Shown: in pieces, positions 44,046 to 53,600 of the stretch
Layout: every line of letters begins with the position of its first letter
Position numbering within the stretch: position 1 is the stretch's first letter
Source of the DNA: Variovorax paradoxus
GTDB taxonomy: Bacteria; Pseudomonadota; Gammaproteobacteria; Burkholderiales; Burkholderiaceae_C
Direction of reading: 5' to 3'
Assembly (NCBI RefSeq): GCF_018614915.1
Contig: NZ_JAGGNU010000010.1
Span: 124,001-188,000 of the forward strand
Length of the DNA: 64,000 nucleotides
Notes under the pieces: model-generated
Seen by the model: the letters and a program-made list of their open reading frames with translations, nothing else
The model's database searches: none
What the model was told of the DNA's origin: nothing
Translations under genes and position numbers: made by a program

Positions 44046-44903
44046 ATGACCCGCACCATCCTGCCCACGCCCCGCAAAGCCGCCCAGTACGCCCTCACGC
44101 TGGCGACGCTTGCCATCGGAACCGTCGCCGCCTACTGGGCCTACCTCGTGGTCAAGCAGGAGCACATCCTCTTCATGACCCATCGCCTGCCCGAATCGGT
44201 CATGCCTGAGAATTTCAGGAGCTATTCGCAGGCCGTGCCCGGCGGCCAGGTGCGCGGGCTCATCTACAGCCCGCTCGACCCCGAGGCCATGACCGACATG
44301 GTGGTCTACGTGCCGGGCCGCGGCGAAGACGCACGCACGACCGGGCGCGCCGTGGCCTTGTGGCTCTTGCCCGGATTCGGATTCGCATCGCTGAACTACC
44401 GGGGAGTGGCGAACTCGGAAGGCCTGCCCACCGAGGTGGCGGCCGTCAACGACTTCTGCCAGCTCGCGGACCACCTGAGGCAGGTGTATCCCTTCGTCCG
44501 CCTGCACCTCGTCGGGCGCAGCCTCGGAACCGGCGTCGCAGTGCAGCTCGCAGCGAGGCAGGAGTTCGCGAGCGTCCAGCTCGTCACGCCCTACGATTCC
44601 CTCATCGAGGTGGCCAGGAAGCGCTTCCCTTTCGTCCCTCTCGATTGGCTCTTGCGGCACCAGTTCAACTCGATGGAGCATTGCAAGACGGTCGCCGCCA
44701 AGACCCAGGTCCTGCTGGCGGAGACGGACGACGTCGTCGAGCATGCGCACTCGCAGCGCCTCATCGATGCATGGCCGACGCCGATCCGCGCCGAGACCAT
44801 AGCGAACACCGACCACCACAGCATCGTCGCGTCCGAAAGGACGTGGATGGCCGTGGGCGTCTTCGCACTGGCGGTGAGCGAGCCGGCGCAGAAGCTGGCC
44901 TGA
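44046..44903 (+). CDS. Membrane-anchored alpha/beta hydrolase
   Basis: The 285-aa protein has one N-terminal membrane segment (QYALTLATLAIGTVAAYWAYLVV, near residues 15-37) and an alpha/beta hydrolase fold with the nucleophile elbow GRSLGTG, an acid in ETDDVVEH and His in NTDHHSIV. It resembles the YfhR/BEM46-type hydrolases, whose substrates are uncertain. I used ATG 44046; a TTG at 44025 would overlap the spacing needed by the upstream stop. It ends 43 bases before the convergent panE. Confidence 0.8.
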   Translation: MTRTILPTPRKAAQYALTLATLAIGTVAAYWAYLVVKQEHILFMTHRLPESVMPENFRSYSQAVPGGQVRGLIYSPLDPEAMTDMVVYVPGRGEDARTTGRAVALWLLPGFGFASLNYRGVANSEGLPTEVAAVNDFCQLADHLRQVYPFVRLHLVGRSLGTGVAVQLAARQEFASVQLVTPYDSLIEVARKRFPFVPLDWLLRHQFNSMEHCKTVAAKTQVLLAETDDVVEHAHSQRLIDAWPTPIRAETIANTDHHSIVASERTWMAVGVFALAVSEPAQKLA

Positions 44904-44946
44904 GGCCGCGGCAGCGGCCGCTATGTCGTCGAAGGAGCCGCGGTGT

Positions 44947-45870
44947 TCACGCGGCGCGGCCCTCGGCATGCACCGACAGGATGTCGAAGATCGCCCGGTT
45001 GCACGGCGTGGCGACACCGAGGCGCGCGCCGCGCGCCACCACGTCGCCGCTGAGCCATGCGACTTCGAGGCGGTTGCCGCGTTCCAGGTCGTTGTGCATC
45101 GACGAGCTCATCGTGGCGGGCAACTGGTCGGCAAAGGCCAGCCGGTCCTTCGCATAGTCGGCCACAAGCGGCACGCCCTCGGCGCGGGCGACCTGCACCA
45201 CCTCGTCGATCACGTCATGCAGGAAGGCGCGCGAACGCGCGTTGCTGCGGATCGGGCCGATCGAAGTGCGCGCCACGCTGGTGGTGCCCGAGAGCCCGAC
45301 CAGGAACACGAACTTCTCCCAGATGCTCTGCTGGATGCGCTCGCTGAGCTCGACGTCGATGCCTGCTTCGACGCAGGCATCGCGAAAGGCCGCCACGCGC
45401 GGCGAGACCGTGCCGTCGTACTCGCCGAACACCAGCTTCTGCAGGGCGCCGGTGTGGCGGATCACGCCCGGCTCGGCAATGGTCGCCGCGATGTAGCAGA
45501 CACCGCCGATGACGTGGCCCGCGCCCAGCACCTGGCGCAGGATGTCGTCCTTCACCACGCTGTTCTGGAACGACACCACCGCGGTCTCGGCGCCGAGCAG
45601 CGGCTTGATGGCTTCGGCCGCCGAAACCGTGTCCCACAGCTTGACGCCGAAGAGCACGATGTCCGCGCCCTCGATCCCGGCCGGGGTGTCGGTGGCCTTG
45701 ACCTTCGGCAGGTGCAGGTCGCCGCGCCGACTCGCAACGCGCAGGCCGCGTTCGCGAAGGGCGGCGAGCTGCTGCCCGCGCGCCACGAAGCTGACATCGT
45801 GCCCGGCCTGCGCGAGGCGCGCGCCGAAGTAGCCGCCGACGCCGCCGGTTCCCATGACGGTGATGCGCAT
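44947..45870 (-). CDS. panE: 2-dehydropantoate 2-reductase (ketopantoate reductase family)
   Basis: The 307-aa protein has the NADPH-binding TVMGTGGVGGYFGARLAQAGHDV at the N-terminus and the C-terminal helical domain with WEKFVFLVGLSGTTSVAR and SSSMHNDLERGNRLEVAWLSG, all typical of PanE. It reduces 2-dehydropantoate to pantoate for coenzyme A synthesis. Burkholderiales carry several paralogues, some used on other 2-oxoacids, so the biosynthetic role is probable but not certain. AGGAG precedes the ATG. Confidence 0.85.
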   Translation of the reverse strand: MRITVMGTGGVGGYFGARLAQAGHDVSFVARGQQLAALRERGLRVASRRGDLHLPKVKATDTPAGIEGADIVLFGVKLWDTVSAAEAIKPLLGAETAVVSFQNSVVKDDILRQVLGAGHVIGGVCYIAATIAEPGVIRHTGALQKLVFGEYDGTVSPRVAAFRDACVEAGIDVELSERIQQSIWEKFVFLVGLSGTTSVARTSIGPIRSNARSRAFLHDVIDEVVQVARAEGVPLVADYAKDRLAFADQLPATMSSSMHNDLERGNRLEVAWLSGDVVARGARLGVATPCNRAIFDILSVHAEGRAA

Positions 45871-45934
45871 GAAATCTCCTGGTGATTGGCAATTGCGAAA
45901 AGGGCTTGGGTGGCAGCCGGCGGACGGGCGATGA

Positions 45935-46255
45935 TCAAGCCGCAACCGAACGTGCCTCGAGGTTGACATGCAGGCATTCGCGCATGGCGTGAAAGATGGC
46001 TGCCAGGTTGTCCATGCTCGGATTCCCTGCAGGCGACAACATGCGATGCAGGCTCTTGCTCGGTTTCTCGGTGAGTGCCCCGAGCTGCTCGAAGCCGATC
46101 GTTGCGTTGACCAGGTCGCGCAGTATCAGCCGCGCCGTCTCCGGTTCTCCATTGAGAAACAGCGTCGCCGCTTCATCGAGGAGGGCCTGTGCAAAAGCCG
46201 GATCGCGCTCGACCCGCTCGACAACCGTTTGCTTGAAATCGCGTGTCAACGCCAT
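45935..46255 (-). CDS. HigA-like antitoxin (XRE-type addiction-module antidote)
   Basis: The 106-aa protein matches the addiction-module antidote family that partners with RelE/ParE-like killers: ALTRDFKQTVVERVERDPAFAQALLDEA, FLNGEPETARLILRDLVNATIGF, then a short HTH (EKPSKSLHRMLSPAGNPSMDNLAAIF). It should bind and neutralise the toxin and, with it, repress the operon. The start is 3 bases after the toxin stop. Toxin-first order is as in HigBA. Confidence 0.87.
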   Translation of the reverse strand: MALTRDFKQTVVERVERDPAFAQALLDEAATLFLNGEPETARLILRDLVNATIGFEQLGALTEKPSKSLHRMLSPAGNPSMDNLAAIFHAMRECLHVNLEARSVAA

Positions 46256-46258
46256 GAA

Positions 46259-46624
46259 CTACCTCTTCTGCTGCTCGCGACCGGCTCTGTGAGGCCGGGA
46301 CCGCGCTTTCTTTCGTGCCTTGTACTCTGCCAACAAGGCCTTGGCCTGGTCGATGTCGCGCTGTTGGCGGCGTTTGGTGCCGCCGCCGAAAAGCACGATC
46401 AATGTTTCGCCGTCCTTGGCCAGGTAGATGCGATAGCCCGGCCCCCAGTCGATGACGTATTCGCCCATCCCATCGAACCACTTGACGCTGGAGACGTTGC
46501 CCAATTCCAGGCGCAGCTTCGTCGTGGTGACTTTGGCGGCTGCCTGCGGTTCAAGCGTATCGAACCATTCCTTGTATGAGTTCGATTCGTCCTCGCGCAA
46601 GTACTCTTCAACACGGATAGACAT
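46259..46624 (-). CDS. RelE/ParE superfamily toxin (HigB-like killer protein)
   Basis: The 121-aa protein has the killer-family pattern: YKEWFDTLEPQAAAKVTTTKLRLELGN, GMGEYVIDWGPGYRIYLAKDGETLIVLFGGG and KRRQQRDIDQAKALL. It probably cleaves mRNA on the ribosome. A basic tail (YKARKKARSRPHRAGREQQKR) extends about 15 residues beyond usual members. It is the first gene of the pair; a palindrome just upstream of its ATG is the likely autoregulatory operator. Confidence 0.87.
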   Translation of the reverse strand: MSIRVEEYLREDESNSYKEWFDTLEPQAAAKVTTTKLRLELGNVSSVKWFDGMGEYVIDWGPGYRIYLAKDGETLIVLFGGGTKRRQQRDIDQAKALLAEYKARKKARSRPHRAGREQQKR

Positions 46625-46631
46625 GGCGATG

Positions 46632-46653
46632 GTAACGTAAACGTTACTTTATA
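46632..46653 (-). promoter_or_regulatory. Operator palindrome and -10 of the toxin-antitoxin operon
   Basis: GTAACGT-AA-ACGTTAC (46632-46647) is a perfect 7-base inverted repeat 7 bases upstream of the toxin ATG. On the minus strand a TATAAA (46653-46648) directly abuts it, so a bound antitoxin complex would cover the transcription start. No convincing -35 was seen. Confidence 0.6.
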
Positions 46654-46853
46654 GTCAATGGAGAATTTGAAGTAGGGGCGGGCGCGAGATCATATTGAAC
46701 GAGCCAGACCTACGCCCTTCGCGCTAGACCGTATTGCGAATAGGCGCCCCCCAACCCCCTCCCTAGACTCCCGCGACGAGGTCTGAGCGGCGCGCACTTT
46801 CGCGGCGTCGCGGCCCGCGCGAGCGGGCCTACAGACCGCGCGCGGGGGTCGGA

Positions 46854-48986
46854 ATGGAACGGTTTTCGGGGTTCGGACGGGCGCACTCTGCGCGCAAGTG
46901 GATCGCAGCCGCCTTCGGACTCGTGGCGCTGGTCGGCTGCCATTGGGCCGTGGCGCAGGTGCCCGATGCCGAGGCCGCGGCCAGCAAGCAGGAACAGGCT
47001 CGGCTCGCCGACACCGACACGCTGCTCGCGCTCACCAACGACGGCGCCGTGCTCTACGCGCAGGACAGCCCCAAGCTCTCGGGCTACCAATACTGCAGCC
47101 AGGCGGTGGCGCTGGCCGAGGCCGGCGAGTTCCGCCAGAGCGTGCGCGCCGCGAGCAAGGCGATGCACCTGGCCAATGCCACGCGCGACCCGAACCTGCT
47201 CGCGATGTCCAACCGCGACCTCGCCATCGTCTACAGCTACTCGGGGCAGCTCGAGAAGGCAGAGGAGTTCGCGCGCGAGGCGCTCAAGCATCCGGCGCGC
47301 GATCCCAAGCTGGTCGTCGGCCCGGCGCACAAGGTCATCGGCGACGTGCAGACTCGCCGCGGCGACTATGCGGCGGCGGTGCAGAGCTACGACACCGCGC
47401 TCGCCAACAGCTCCGAGCGCTATGCGCCGCTGGTGCAGTCCTCGCTGATCAACGCATTGATCGAATCGGGCGACCCGGCACGCGCGCGCCAGCTGCTCGG
47501 CACGCTGCCGCCGCCGCGCGAGGCGCCGCTCGCCGCGCAGCTCGACCGCACGCGCGCGCGGCTGCTGCTGGCCGAGAACAAGCCCGCCGAGGCGCGTGAC
47601 CTGTACCGCCAGCTCACCACGCGCTCGGTCGGCACCGACAGTGGCTACTACCAACTCTGGGCCTGGGACGGCGTGGCGCGCAGCGAGCTCGCGCTGGGTC
47701 AGAAACAGGCCGCGGCCGAGGCCGTGGGCCGCGCGCTCGGCGGCGTCGACGCGGTGCGCGCGAAGTTCCGCAGCGAGGAATTCAAGATGGGCCTGTTCTC
47801 CGATCTGCAGGCAGTCTTCGAACGCGGCGTCGGCCTCTACAGCGATGTAGGCGATGCGCGCCGGGCCTTCGAACTCAGCGAACGCAGCCGCTCGCGTGCC
47901 TTGCTCGATGCGGTGCGCGGCCGGGCCCGCGTGAGCAGCGAGGCGGTCGCGACCGTCGACCTCGCGACGCTGCAGCGCACGCTGGCGCCCGACGAGCGCG
48001 TGCTGCAGTTCCACGCGCTGCCCGATCGCCTTCAGGCCTGGGTGGTGAGCCCTGCCGGCATCGAGGCGAAGAGCATCCCGATAAAGCGCGACGATCTCAC
48101 CGAACTGGTCGAGACCTATCGCAACTCGGTGGTGCGCGGCCGGCGCGCCGCTATCGCCAATGCCGACAAGCTCGGTGCCGCGCTGCTCGGCCCGCTCGCG
48201 CTGAAGCCGGGCGAGCGCCTCGTCATCGTGCCGCACGGACCCTTGCACTACCTGCCTTTCCAGGCGCTGCGCCTCGACGGGCGCTACGTGATCGAGACCC
48301 ATCCGGTTTCCGTCGCGCCCTCGATGAGCATCGCGGTGCAGCTGGCGCAGCGCTCGCCGCGCGTCGACGCCGCGCTCACGGCCTTCGGCAATCCGCGCAT
48401 CGAGGACAAGTACGACCTGCCCGGTGCCGAGACCGAGGTCAAGCAGCTCGCGCAGCTCTTCCCACGCAACAGCGTCTACATGGGCGCCGCCGCCACCAAG
48501 ACGCAGTTTCGCGACGTGGCCTCGCGCGCGCCGCTGATGCACGTGGCCGCGCACGCCGAAGCCGACCAGATCGATCCGCTCTACTCGCGCATCCTCTTGG
48601 CCAACGAAGACGGCAAGCAGAACTTTCTGGAGGCGCACGAAATCCTCGCCCTGCCGATGCAGGGCACCGCGCTGGTCACGCTGTCGGCCTGCGAGTCGGG
48701 GCTGGGCCGCATCGCGCAGGGCGACGAGGTGCTGGGCTTCACGCGCTCCTTTCTCTCCGCGGGCACCTCGAGCCTGATCTCCTCGCTGTGGCCCGTGTCC
48801 GACGACGCCACCGCCATCCTGATGGGCACGCTCTATGCCGAGCTGGCCAAGGGCAGGGACATCCAGCAGGCCATGCAGGCCGGACAGCTGGCCGTGCTGA
48901 AGAACCCCCGCATGTCGCATCCCTTCTTCTGGGCCCCGTTCAACCTGATCGGCAACTGGCGGTTGAAGGTGGGGAGCCCGGCATGA
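46854..48986 (+). CDS. Exported CHAT-domain (caspase-like) TPR protein
   Basis: The 710-aa protein has an N-terminal signal with a lipobox-like LVGC (Cys29) or, alternatively, a signal-peptidase-I site after AVAQ. Helical TPR-type repeats follow (about residues 75-330: LAEAGEFRQSVRAASKAMHLA, YSYSGQLEKAEEFAREAL, RRGDYAAAVQSYDTAL), then a C-terminal CHAT protease domain (about 400-705). The catalytic pair is His567 (HVAAHAEAD) and Cys613 (LSACESGLG), both present. The ATG at 46854 has a GGGGGTCGGA stretch upstream. It overlaps the TpsB gene as ATGA and so is part of the secretion operon. A role in processing or anchoring the TpsA protein is inference. Confidence 0.87.
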   Translation: MERFSGFGRAHSARKWIAAAFGLVALVGCHWAVAQVPDAEAAASKQEQARLADTDTLLALTNDGAVLYAQDSPKLSGYQYCSQAVALAEAGEFRQSVRAASKAMHLANATRDPNLLAMSNRDLAIVYSYSGQLEKAEEFAREALKHPARDPKLVVGPAHKVIGDVQTRRGDYAAAVQSYDTALANSSERYAPLVQSSLINALIESGDPARARQLLGTLPPPREAPLAAQLDRTRARLLLAENKPAEARDLYRQLTTRSVGTDSGYYQLWAWDGVARSELALGQKQAAAEAVGRALGGVDAVRAKFRSEEFKMGLFSDLQAVFERGVGLYSDVGDARRAFELSERSRSRALLDAVRGRARVSSEAVATVDLATLQRTLAPDERVLQFHALPDRLQAWVVSPAGIEAKSIPIKRDDLTELVETYRNSVVRGRRAAIANADKLGAALLGPLALKPGERLVIVPHGPLHYLPFQALRLDGRYVIETHPVSVAPSMSIAVQLAQRSPRVDAALTAFGNPRIEDKYDLPGAETEVKQLAQLFPRNSVYMGAAATKTQFRDVASRAPLMHVAAHAEADQIDPLYSRILLANEDGKQNFLEAHEILALPMQGTALVTLSACESGLGRIAQGDEVLGFTRSFLSAGTSSLISSLWPVSDDATAILMGTLYAELAKGRDIQQAMQAGQLAVLKNPRMSHPFFWAPFNLIGNWRLKVGSPA

Positions 48987-50665
48987 GGGGCGGCGGCTCG
49001 GTGGTGGCTGTCGCGCTGGCGCTGGTCGTGCAGATCGCGCAGGCCGCGGACGAGGAGGCCGCGACGCTGCTGCCCACCAAGAATCCGTGCGGCAGCTGCG
49101 ACCGTCCGCTCGCCCAGGCCCAGGCCCAGGCTTCACCCGCGCCGCAAAGCCTGCCCGCGCCGCCGGCGCCCGCGGCGGCATTCCGCCTCAATGACCTGCG
49201 TCTGAACGGCGTGCACGCGCTGACGAGCGAGGAGCTCCAGGACATCACGCGGCCCTACATCGGCCGCGACGTCACGCTCGCCGACCTCGAGGCGCTGGCC
49301 CAGGCCATCACGGCCCGCTACCGCGAGCGCGGCTACTTCCTCGCACAGGCCGTGGTGCCGGTGCAGACCGTGCAGGGCGGCGTGGTCGAGATCAGCGTGA
49401 TCGAAGGCCGGCTCGGCAAGATCGACGTGGTGGTGGCGCCCGATGCGCCGATCAGCGAAGCGCGCGTGCGCGGCTTCCTCGCGCCGGTGCAGCCCGGGCA
49501 GGCGGTCAGCGCGCAGGGCTACGAACGTTCGATGCTGCTGCTGTCGGACCAGCCCGGCATCCGCGTCGCCTCCGGCCTGCAGGAAGGCACGCAACCCGGC
49601 ACCACCGATCTCACGGTCGAGGTGACGGCGGCGCCGCGCTGGGTCTTCAGCGGCGAGGCCGACAACCATGGCACCAAGGAGTCCGGGCGCTACCGCATCG
49701 GCGGCAGCGCGCGCTGGCTCAGTCCCTTCGGCCTCGGCGACAACCTCGACATGCGCGCCATGGTGTCCAACGACAACGGACTGGTGTTCGGCCGCGTCGC
49801 CTACGAGGCGCCGATCGGCACCAGCGGGTTGCGCGCCGGCGTGGGCCTCGCACGCGTCAACTACGAGCTCGGCGGCCAGTTCGCGGAACTCGATGCGCAG
49901 GGCACGGCCGACGTGCTCGACTTCTCGCTCAACTACCCGCTGATCCGCCAGCGGCAGCAGAACCTGTTCCTGCGCCTCGGCGCCGACGTCAAGGACCTCA
50001 GCGACGAGTTGAGGGCGGTGGGCTTCACTTCGAAGAAGAGGGTGCGCGGCCTCGGCCTCGGCTGGACCTGGGAGCGGCGCGACGAGATGCTGGGCGGCGG
50101 CTACTGGGCCAGTTCGGGCACGCTCTACCACGGCAAGCTGGACATCCGCGATCCGCAGACGCTGGCCTTCGACCAGAGCTTCGGCGGCCACCGCACCGAG
50201 GGCGGCTTCACCAAGCTGAGCTTCCTGGTCTCGCGGCTGCAGGCCATCGTGCCGCGCCATTCGCTTTATCTGTCGCTCGGCGGCCAGTGGGCGAGCAAGA
50301 ACCTCGACGCCTCGGAGAAGCTCGCGCTCGGCGGCGCGCGCGCGGTGCGCGCCTATCCCTCCGGCGAGGTGCTGGCGGACGAGGGTGTGATCGGCATCGC
50401 CGAATGGCGCTGGTCCTACAACGAGGAGTTCACGCCCTTCGTGTTCTACGACGCGGCGCGCGGCAAGCTGGCGCGCGACCCGACGATCTTCGACGGCGAC
50501 AACAAGCTGAGCCTGCGCGGCTACGGCATCGGCGTCTCGTGGGCGCGGCCCGGCAGCTTCGCGATCAACGCGACGCTGGCCTGGCGCGACGGCACCCGGC
50601 GGGCGCAGACCGACGGCGGCGGCCACAACCCGCGTCTGTACGTGCAGGCGCAAAAGGCCTTCTGA
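48983..50665 (+). CDS. Two-partner secretion outer-membrane transporter (ShlB/FhaC/HecB family, TpsB)
   Basis: The 560-aa protein has a signal peptide (VVAVALALVVQIAQA), a Cys-containing linker (NPCGSC), POTRA domains from about residue 67 to 225 (FRLNDLRLNGVHALTSEEL, YRERGYFLAQAVVPVQ) and a C-terminal 16-strand beta barrel with the conserved loop motif VRAYPSGE and a terminal Phe. It recognises the TPS domain of its exoprotein partner and threads it across the outer membrane. Start and stop overlap or abut its neighbours (CHAT upstream, TpsA one base downstream). Confidence 0.9.
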   Translation: MRGGGSVVAVALALVVQIAQAADEEAATLLPTKNPCGSCDRPLAQAQAQASPAPQSLPAPPAPAAAFRLNDLRLNGVHALTSEELQDITRPYIGRDVTLADLEALAQAITARYRERGYFLAQAVVPVQTVQGGVVEISVIEGRLGKIDVVVAPDAPISEARVRGFLAPVQPGQAVSAQGYERSMLLLSDQPGIRVASGLQEGTQPGTTDLTVEVTAAPRWVFSGEADNHGTKESGRYRIGGSARWLSPFGLGDNLDMRAMVSNDNGLVFGRVAYEAPIGTSGLRAGVGLARVNYELGGQFAELDAQGTADVLDFSLNYPLIRQRQQNLFLRLGADVKDLSDELRAVGFTSKKRVRGLGLGWTWERRDEMLGGGYWASSGTLYHGKLDIRDPQTLAFDQSFGGHRTEGGFTKLSFLVSRLQAIVPRHSLYLSLGGQWASKNLDASEKLALGGARAVRAYPSGEVLADEGVIGIAEWRWSYNEEFTPFVFYDAARGKLARDPTIFDGDNKLSLRGYGIGVSWARPGSFAINATLAWRDGTRRAQTDGGGHNPRLYVQAQKAF

Positions 50666-50666
50666 A

Positions 50667-53600
50667 ATGAACCATCGCACCACCCCGAGGCGTGCGTCGC
50701 GGTCGCGGCCCACGCGGTTCAGCATGCGACCTGTCGCGCTGGCGCTGGCATGGATGGGTTGCGCGCCGGCCTTCGCGCAGCTGCCGAGCTGGAACAACTT
50801 CCAGGTGCGCGGCGGCGTTGTCGCGGTCGGCACGCCGACGGCCGGCGGCACGCAGCTGGGCATCGCGCAAGGCACGCAGCGCGCCATCATCGACTGGCAG
50901 GGCTTCTCCATCGGGCCGGGCCACGCGGTCAACATCGCGCAGCCGGGCGCCGCCAGCGTGCTGCTCAACCGCGTGACGGGCAACGAGCTGTCCACCATCG
51001 CCGGCTCGCTGAACGCCAACGGCCGCGTGTTCCTGGTCAATCCCCACGGCGTGCTGTTCGGCAACGGCGCGAGCGTCAACGTCGGCGGCCTGGTGGCGTC
51101 GACGCTCAGGATGAGCACCAGCGACAGCGCCTTCATGGGCGGCAGCGAGCGCTTCGAGTTCAAGCAGGATGGCACGGCCTTCGGCACGGTCGAGAACCGC
51201 GGCGGCATCACGGCGCAGGGCGGCGGCACCATCGCGCTGATCGGCGCGCAGGTCAGCAACAGCGGCAGCATCGTGGCGCAGGGCGGCACCGCCGGGCTGG
51301 TGTCGGGCGATACGGTGACGGTCGATTTCGCGGGCGACGGGCTCACCACCTTCAAGGTGTCCTCGGGCCTCTACAGCGGCGTCGCCAACAGCGGCGTGGT
51401 GCAGGCCGATGGCGGGCGCGTCGTGATGATGGCGACCGCGGGCAGCGAGCTCGCGCAAGGCGTGGTCAACACGCGCGGCGTGCTGCGTGCTGATTCGCTG
51501 GCCACGCGCAACGGCGAGATCGTGCTCGACAGCGGCGGCTCGGCAGCCGGCGTCACGATCAACGGCGGCCTCGTGTCGGCGGCCGGCAAGGACGCGGGCC
51601 TGACAGGCGGCTCGATCGACGTCAAGGGGCGGACGATTCTGCTGCAGCCTGCTGCTGCGGACGACCCCGGCATCATCGACGCCAGCGGCGGCGCCGGCGG
51701 CGGCCGCATCCGGCTGCAGGCCGCGGCGGTCGGCGGCGATGCGCAGACCGGCGCGATCGCCGTCGCGTCGGGCAGCAGGATCAGCGCCGATGCCACCGTG
51801 GCCGGCAACGGCGGCGATATCCGCGTGATGGGCGAGCGCACGCTGCGCGCCTACGGAAAGTTCACGGCCCGCGGCGGGCCGCAGGGTGGAGACGGCGGCT
51901 TCGTCGAGACCTCGGGCGGCTATGCCGTGCCCGCGGGCGACAACAACGGCGGCATCGAGGTGCGGGGCGCCCGCGTCGATGCCTCGGCGCCGCGCGGCAA
52001 AGCGGGCACATGGCTGATCGATCCCGTCAACATCACCATTGCGGCCACCGAGGGCAGCGGCACGCTGATTCCCGGCGGCCTCTTCGAACCCCTCTTCGAC
52101 CCCCTCAACGAATCGACGGCCGCGGTCGAAGACATCAACGCGACACTCAATGCGAACACAAGTGTCCGCATATCGACTGCATCGGCCGGCCCGCAGCCGG
52201 GGAATGTGACTTTCGCCGCCGGTGTAGCGATCCAGCGCACCAATCCAAGCTCGACTGAGGTCACCTTCCAGATCGATGCGAACCAGAACATCACCACCAA
52301 TGGCAGCGTTGCAACGATCAGTTCGACCAGCGGGCCATTGAATGTCGTGTTCAACGCCGGCTTGGGGGGCACGGGCGGCATCGACTACGCCGGCGGTATT
52401 TCGACCAACGGCGGCGCCGTCACGATGCGCGCCAACCAGGGTGATTCCCCTGTTTGCACGATCTGCTTCTCCGGCGAGATCGACACGCGCGTCGCCGGAA
52501 CGAACACCGGTGGCGCGGTCACCCTGATCGGAACGCGAGCACAGGCCACGCAGACCCCCGACTTTCCCCGCCCGGTCGTCCAGATTTCCGACGCGACGAT
52601 CTCCACTGGAACCGGCGACGTGACCATCTCAGGCATCGGAGGGCTCGGTGGCACCGGTGTCGAGATTTCGTTGATTGAGGAAGACACCGGCATCTTCACG
52701 ACCAGCGGGAACATCAGCATCACGGGCGTCGGGTCCGCGTTCACCGGCAACACCTTCACCGATCCGGGCCATGGCGTGCTGATCGACGGCGCGCAGATCC
52801 AGAGCGTGGACGGCAACATCGCCATTCGCGGCCTGCGGTTCGAAGGCGCGTCCACCGGCAATGGCGTGCAGATCGCCGGCGATAGCGTCGTCACCACGCT
52901 GGGCGCTGGCAACATCGAGCTGACGGGCGAATCGCGGATCGCCGATGCGGGCCTGCTCATTGCAGCCGGTTCGGAATCTGCCGACGCCGCGCGCGTCGAC
53001 GGCAACAACCACGTGGTGCTGCGCGCTGCGAGCGCGGGCGGCGTGGATGCCCTCGCGATCGGCGGCACGGTGCGCGCCGGCAATGTGCTCAACCTGCGCC
53101 CGGGCGGTGTCGACGCGTCGGGCAATGCGGCTGACCGCGTCCCCGATCCGATCACGCTCGGCAGCATGGCGGACAGCGGCTTTGCGGTGAGCGCGGACGA
53201 GTTCACCCGCCTGACGGCCGCCACCATCGTGGCCGGCAGCAACCTCCATGCCGGCAACATCACGCTGTTCGGGCCGCTGTCGATGGCCTCGCCGCTGACG
53301 TTGCAGAACGGGGGCGGCGGCAACATCCTGCTGGCCGGTCCAGTCACCACCCCTCAGCTGGGATTGATCAGCGCCGGCAACATCACGCAGGCGGCCGGCG
53401 CGTCGATCGTGGCCACGCGCCTGCTCGCGCGCTCGACAGGCGGCAACGTGCTCCTGAACGACCCGGGCAACAACGTCGCGGTCGGCACCGTCGGCGGCGG
53501 GGCGGCCGGACGCTTCGAGTACACCGACGCCGACGCGGTGACGCTGGGAGCGGTTCCGGTCACCGCATTCGACGCCGCGAGCAATCTGCCGCAGGCGCTG

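Noticed and set aside
46710..49181. 823-aa minus-strand frame opposite the CHAT gene
   Set aside because: It is an antisense shadow; the plus strand has CHAT catalytic residues and coupled neighbours.
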